Source: Azospirillaceae bacterium
GTDB lineage: Bacteria; Pseudomonadota; Alphaproteobacteria; Azospirillales; Azospirillaceae
Direction of reading: 5' to 3'
DNA length: 64,000 bases
NCBI GenBank assembly: GCA_031291675.1
Contig: JARLIO010000052.1
Coordinates: 1 to 64,000 of the forward strand
Shown here: piece by piece, positions 61,555 to 64,000 of the stretch
Position numbering within the stretch: the stretch's first letter is position 1
Layout of the letters: every line of letters starts with the position of its first letter
Notes under the pieces: generated by a model
Told to the model about the DNA's origin: nothing
What the model saw: only the letters and a program-made list of their open reading frames with translations
Database searches by the model: none
Program-made: the position numbers and the translations under genes

Positions 61555-61679
61555 GCGCACCTGCCCCTTTTTTTCGGCGAAACAGCACAGACAAGCGGCT
61601 TCGGTCAGCCTCACGTCTTATGCGTTCTGGGACAAAACAGGGAGCGCAACCGCATAATGCGCCGCACCCCCGGTTCAGT

Positions 61680-62927
61680 TTAATTTAGTTTCGTCGCATC
61701 CAAACCCTTGGCGGTGCAATAGAGGTTCTCCGCGGTTTCGCCATAGGCCGAATAGGGCAAGGGCTTGATGGGCTCAGGATAGGCGTCGACGACTTTGCTC
61801 TGGCCATCGGCCTGCCACTGACCGATGCGCGGTTTCAACCAGGCATGAAGATTGTCGGCATCGATCAACACCTTGCCGCCCGGGGCATCGTAGGTTTGAC
61901 CGCGCACCGCTGCGCGAATGGCATCGGCGCTGATGTTGCCGGCCTTTTCGACAGCCTGCTTCCACAAGAACACCTGGAAATAGGCCGCCTCCAGCGAATG
62001 GTAGGTAACCGCTTTGGGATCGTTTGTGAATTTGCGGAAGTTCTCAATGAATTTTTTGTTGGCCGGCGTGTCGATGGACATGAAATAGGGGAAGGATGTA
62101 TAGCTGCCCGCGGCGTATTCGGCACCCATTGCCGCGATTTCGACCTCGGACGTCACCGTGGCACAGATCGGTAGCGTCTGTTGCGACAGGCCCTGGTTCT
62201 TAAATTCACGATAGAAAGAAATGATGGAATCGCCGACGACGTTCGACAACACGACATCGGCACCGGATTCCTTGATTTTTCGGACCATGGCAGCCCATTC
62301 GGAATGGCCAAGTTCCAAATATTCGTCGCCGGTCCACTGCGCTCCATTCGCCTCGATCAGCTTCTTGCTGACCTTTGCCATCTCCCGCGGATAGACATAG
62401 TCGGAGCCAACGATGAAGAATTTCTTCTTGCCCAGCGTCTTGACGATCCAAGGGATGTAATTGCCAAGCTGCTGGTTGGGGACGGCACCCGAATAAACGA
62501 CGTTGCGCGAGCATTCAAACCCTTCATAGTGGGTTTGATAGAAAAGCATCGCGTTACGCCTTTCGAAAATTGGCAGTACGGCCTTGCGGCTGGCCGAGGT
62601 ATGACAGCCAAACACGGTCGAAATGCGATCCTCGATAATCAGCTTCGACGCCTTTTCAGCGAAGGTCTTGGGGTCGGAAGCACCATCCTCAATAATGACC
62701 TCGACCTGCCGCCCCAGCACGCCGCCGGTCGCATTGATTTCAGAAACCGCCATCATCACGGCATTGGCCAGCAGTTTTTCGACAATCGACAGCCCGCCGG
62801 TCTGTGAATAAAGCGCACCGACCTTGATGGTGTCAGCCGCGCTGGCGGAACGCCAGAGCGACGGGGCGGTGCAGGCGGCAACGGTGGCTGCGGTCGTCTT
62901 AAGAAGGGAGCGACGATTGACGATCAT
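61680..62927 (-). CDS. Urea/amide-type ABC substrate-binding protein
   Basis: 415 residues from ATG 62927, with GGAG nine bases upstream; ATG 62942 is an alternative. A twin-arginine-like signal (NRRSLLKTTAATVAACTAPS) leads to a periplasmic type-1 binding fold: IKVGALYSQTGGLSIVEKLLANAV, GGVLGRQVEVIIEDGASDPKTFAEKA, YGFECSRNV-like YEGFECSRNVVYSGAVPNQQ, and ATVTSEVEIAAMG. It belongs to the UrtA/FmdD/AmiC-like group, which binds urea or short amides. First transporter gene after the leader hairpin. Confidence 0.9.
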   Translation of the reverse strand: MIVNRRSLLKTTAATVAACTAPSLWRSASAADTIKVGALYSQTGGLSIVEKLLANAVMMAVSEINATGGVLGRQVEVIIEDGASDPKTFAEKASKLIIEDRISTVFGCHTSASRKAVLPIFERRNAMLFYQTHYEGFECSRNVVYSGAVPNQQLGNYIPWIVKTLGKKKFFIVGSDYVYPREMAKVSKKLIEANGAQWTGDEYLELGHSEWAAMVRKIKESGADVVLSNVVGDSIISFYREFKNQGLSQQTLPICATVTSEVEIAAMGAEYAAGSYTSFPYFMSIDTPANKKFIENFRKFTNDPKAVTYHSLEAAYFQVFLWKQAVEKAGNISADAIRAAVRGQTYDAPGGKVLIDADNLHAWLKPRIGQWQADGQSKVVDAYPEPIKPLPYSAYGETAENLYCTAKGLDATKLN

Positions 62928-63011
62928 TTCCTGTTTCTCCATGTGGAAGCGGCAGCATGAAGCGCACGGGCGTGCAGACGCACGACAGTCGAACCGCTGG
63001 CTGGGATTCAA

Positions 63012-63203
63012 TTCGAAGGATTAGGAAGAATTCGCCGACCACGATGGCGGCAATGCGAACAACACCCTTCGTCAAATCCGTTTATGGATTCGCAAAGCGC
63101 CATTGCCGCAAGCTGGGAAACATCGACGTCTCCGCAGCCGATCAAAGCGTGGCCTGAGACAGGGGACGCTTTGATGTGTTCAAGAATGAAGCACGGCTGA
63201 AAT
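63012..63203 (-). promoter_or_regulatory. Leader between the ANTAR gene and the transporter
   Basis: ATCAAAGCGT (63141-63150 as read on plus) pairs perfectly with ACGCTTTGAT (63166-63175). Inside the loop CCTG/CAGG forms a second stem around TCT. A weaker AATCC/GGATT stem with a six-base loop lies near 63076-63091. The position, just downstream of an AmiR-like antiterminator gene, suggests an RNA switch. No U-run follows the strong hairpin, and the hexaloop bases expected for ANTAR targets (A1, G4) were not confirmed. Confidence 0.45.
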
Positions 63204-63812
63204 TTAAGCACCTTTCCGGGGAAGGTGCAAGAGGTCTTCTGCGTTTATGATGGCGCTGGCGATTTCCTCCATCGGCAGCCGCTTGGACATTGCCAATTGG
63301 CGGATGTACTGATGGGCCTCATCCTCACTAAATCGTTTTGCCGCCATCAGTATCGCCTTCGCCTTGGCTAATTTCTGGTCGCCCTGGACCTTGCGCCGGA
63401 GCTTGCGCAATTCCTTCGCCATCACCTGTCGCTCGAGCCAAACGCTGCGGGCGATGGCAAGGCTGGTCAGCAGGCCGAAAGGCTTGATGGGTCGTTCAAC
63501 AACCGCCAGCGCCCCACTTTCCAGCACGATCTGCAACGTTGCCGGATTTTCATAACTGACAATCGTCAGAATCGTCGGCCGCGGTTGCGGCATGGATTTC
63601 AGCAGCCGCTCGATTTCGGGGCGGGACTCATCCTCGATGGTCAAAAAGACCACCTCGACCATCGGCGGCAGCGCTGCAGGAACCGGCCACAGCGACGCGA
63701 CCATGCAACCAATGCGTTTTAGGTGTTCAACAAGAAATTGTCCTTCCTCATCCGGCGGATGGATGACGATGACCTTCAGATCGCGGAGATCGCGCAGTAG
63801 AGCAACCGACAC
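63204..63812 (-). CDS. amiR: ANTAR-domain antiterminator (AmiR-like)
   Basis: A 202-residue protein. The N-terminal pseudo-receiver domain (LRDLKVIVIHPPDEEGQFLVEHLKRIGC in part) lacks a clear phosphorylation site, as in AmiR. A coiled coil follows, then the ANTAR RNA-binding domain LAKAKAILMAAKRFSEDEAHQYIRQLAMSKRLPMEEIASAII (in part). AmiR binds leader RNA to prevent termination of amide genes, and is held inactive by AmiC without inducer. It starts 15 bases after the AmiC-like stop. Confidence 0.9.
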   Translation of the reverse strand: MSVALLRDLRDLKVIVIHPPDEEGQFLVEHLKRIGCMVASLWPVPAALPPMVEVVFLTIEDESRPEIERLLKSMPQPRPTILTIVSYENPATLQIVLESGALAVVERPIKPFGLLTSLAIARSVWLERQVMAKELRKLRRKVQGDQKLAKAKAILMAAKRFSEDEAHQYIRQLAMSKRLPMEEIASAIINAEDLLHLPRKGA

Positions 63813-63827
63813 CGATGCCTCCCGACC

Positions 63828-64000
63828 CTAGCGCTGATGCCTGGCGGCATCCGGTTGGACCGGATCGAGGCGATATTCGAGCATATAGGGATCCGGCGCA
63901 ACGCGAACCCCCGGATCAGCGACGATCTCGAACTGACCCGCGCCGGTCGCCATGCCGACCCGCGGCCAGAGATGCGTGTGGTTGTTGGCCCGCTCGATCT
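63828..64000 (-). CDS. amiC: AmiC-like amide sensor, C-terminal fragment
   Basis: Only the last 57 codons are in the window. They read ERANNHTHLWPRVGMATG, then GQFEIV and APDPYMLEYRLDP before the TAG at 63828. The NNHT...P.(I/V)G...GQFE(I/V)...PDPY pattern is the C-terminus of AmiC/UrtA-type binding proteins. Immediately upstream of an AmiR-like gene, it is most likely the ligand-responsive negative regulator rather than a transport protein. The start lies outside the window. Confidence 0.75.
   Translation of the reverse strand, partial: IERANNHTHLWPRVGMATGAGQFEIVADPGVRVAPDPYMLEYRLDPVQPDAARHQR

Noticed and set aside
63012-63203. Classical ANTAR dual-hexaloop target
   Set aside because: Loops with A at position 1 and G at position 4 could not be found in two adjacent stems, so only a generic structured leader is claimed.

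Overview
The window is GC-rich chromosomal DNA from an alphaproteobacterium, probably of the Rhodospirillales type. The evidence is gene order: rplU-rpmA-obgE-proB-proA-nadD-rsfS-rlmH, then gpmI-envC-ctpA-YibQ-like-rppH; the five-gene atpHAGDC operon next to priA; DUF484-xerC; and mdh-sucC-sucD-sucA-sucB-lpd. Species and genus cannot be named from the sequence alone.

Layout. (1) Positions 1-6085 look like one end of an integrated element. There is a truncated IS5-type transposase, a possible HEPN-like protein, a secreted ClpP-fold (COG3904-like) protein with a small membrane protein, a Fic AMP-transferase-like protein, a small ORF, and a large serine recombinase. The last codons of the recombinase lie inside the 3' end of a tRNA-Ser(CGA) gene, which marks the probable attachment site. 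(2) Positions 6086-21636 are a core block: ribosomal proteins L21 and L27, the GTPase Obg, proline synthesis, NAD synthesis, ribosome silencing and 23S methylation, an orphan PAS histidine kinase, phosphoglycerate mutase, cell-wall cleavage control (EnvC, CtpA, divergent deacetylase) and the RNA pyrophosphohydrolase RppH. (3) Positions 21659-27576 hold a ferritin-like di-iron protein and a TMAO/DMSO reductase operon. Its cytochrome looks like a chimera: two class-I type haem domains replace the NapC-like part of TorC, while the TorC C-terminal haem domain is kept. (4) Positions 28164-37588 hold ATP synthase F1, PriA, DUF484 and XerC.

(5) Positions 37631-46136 hold an iron-uptake operon of the P19/FtrABCD type with no FTR1 permease gene, a candidate Fur box, and a complete peptide ABC transporter (oppABCDF). 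(6) Positions 46231-55433 hold the lower TCA-cycle operon. (7) Positions 56158-64000 hold an amide-utilisation locus: the C-terminus of an AmiC-like sensor, an AmiR-like ANTAR antiterminator, a strong leader hairpin, a five-part Urt/Liv-type ABC transporter, and a tandem nitrilase-fold amidase whose second half has lost its catalytic cysteine.

How the parts fit: core metabolism (2-oxoglutarate to oxaloacetate, ATP synthesis) sits beside accessory modules for N-oxide respiration, iron, peptides and short amides. The least ordinary items are the chimeric Tor cytochrome, the half-dead double nitrilase under AmiC/AmiR-type control, the recombinase that ends in a tRNA gene, and several strongly structured intergenic segments, including a near-consensus promoter upstream of mdh that points away from mdh into DNA with no recognisable gene.
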